DNA of 6,252 bases from Treponema sp. (GTDB taxonomy: Bacteria > Spirochaetota > Spirochaetia > Treponematales > Treponemataceae), in assembly GCA_022510885.1 (NCBI GenBank), contig JAFLSP010000102.1, positions 1-6,252 on the forward strand, read 5' to 3'. The notes beneath the pieces were generated by a model. It did no database searches, was not told the DNA's origin, and saw only the letters and a program-made list of their open reading frames with translations. Shown one piece after another: positions 6,249-6,252 of the stretch (position 1 is its first letter; the number at the start of each line of letters is the position of its first letter). The translations under genes were made by a program, and so were the position numbers.

Positions 6249-6252
6249 GCGC

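Overview
The window looks like chromosomal DNA of a GC-rich spirochaete, most likely a Treponema or close relative. This is an inference from gene content: a long-form PRPP synthetase, a short ParC-type topoisomerase subunit lacking a GyrA box, and a small secreted beta-rich protein. No rRNA or other decisive marker is present. I saw no mobile element, CRISPR array, tRNA or rRNA. Five genes are complete and one is cut by the left edge.

Left part, + strand: the end of a gene for a secreted protein (1-558) carries a run of nine G just after the signal peptide. It is followed by a strong intrinsic terminator (590-625). A near-consensus sigma-70 promoter (677-705) then drives a two-gene unit: PRPP synthetase (prs, 734-1978) and a HAD-family phosphatase resembling pyrimidine 5'-nucleotidases (1988-2620). 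PRPP feeds nucleotide synthesis and salvage, and the HAD enzyme may dephosphorylate nucleotides or phosphosugars, so the pair makes metabolic sense.

Right part, - strand: parC (topoisomerase IV subunit A, 6234 down to 4255) has a strong ribosome binding site at the window edge. An 82-bp gap follows, holding a second near-consensus promoter whose predicted start point falls on the ATG of the next gene, so that mRNA may be leaderless. That gene encodes a six-helix membrane protein with a DUF975-like motif (4173 to 3202). Its stop codon overlaps the start of a YigZ/IMPACT-family gene (3202 to 2615). The yigZ and HAD genes converge and overlap by 6 bp, with no convincing terminator between them.

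The most interesting points are the G9 tract, which gives an immediate stop on slippage in either direction and so may be a phase-variation switch; the putative leaderless promoter; the divergent PRPP synthetase, with an extra N-terminal segment and a changed PRPP loop; and ParC, with Ala and Gly at the two classical quinolone-determining positions and a basic insertion next to them. No wholly new multi-gene system is evident.
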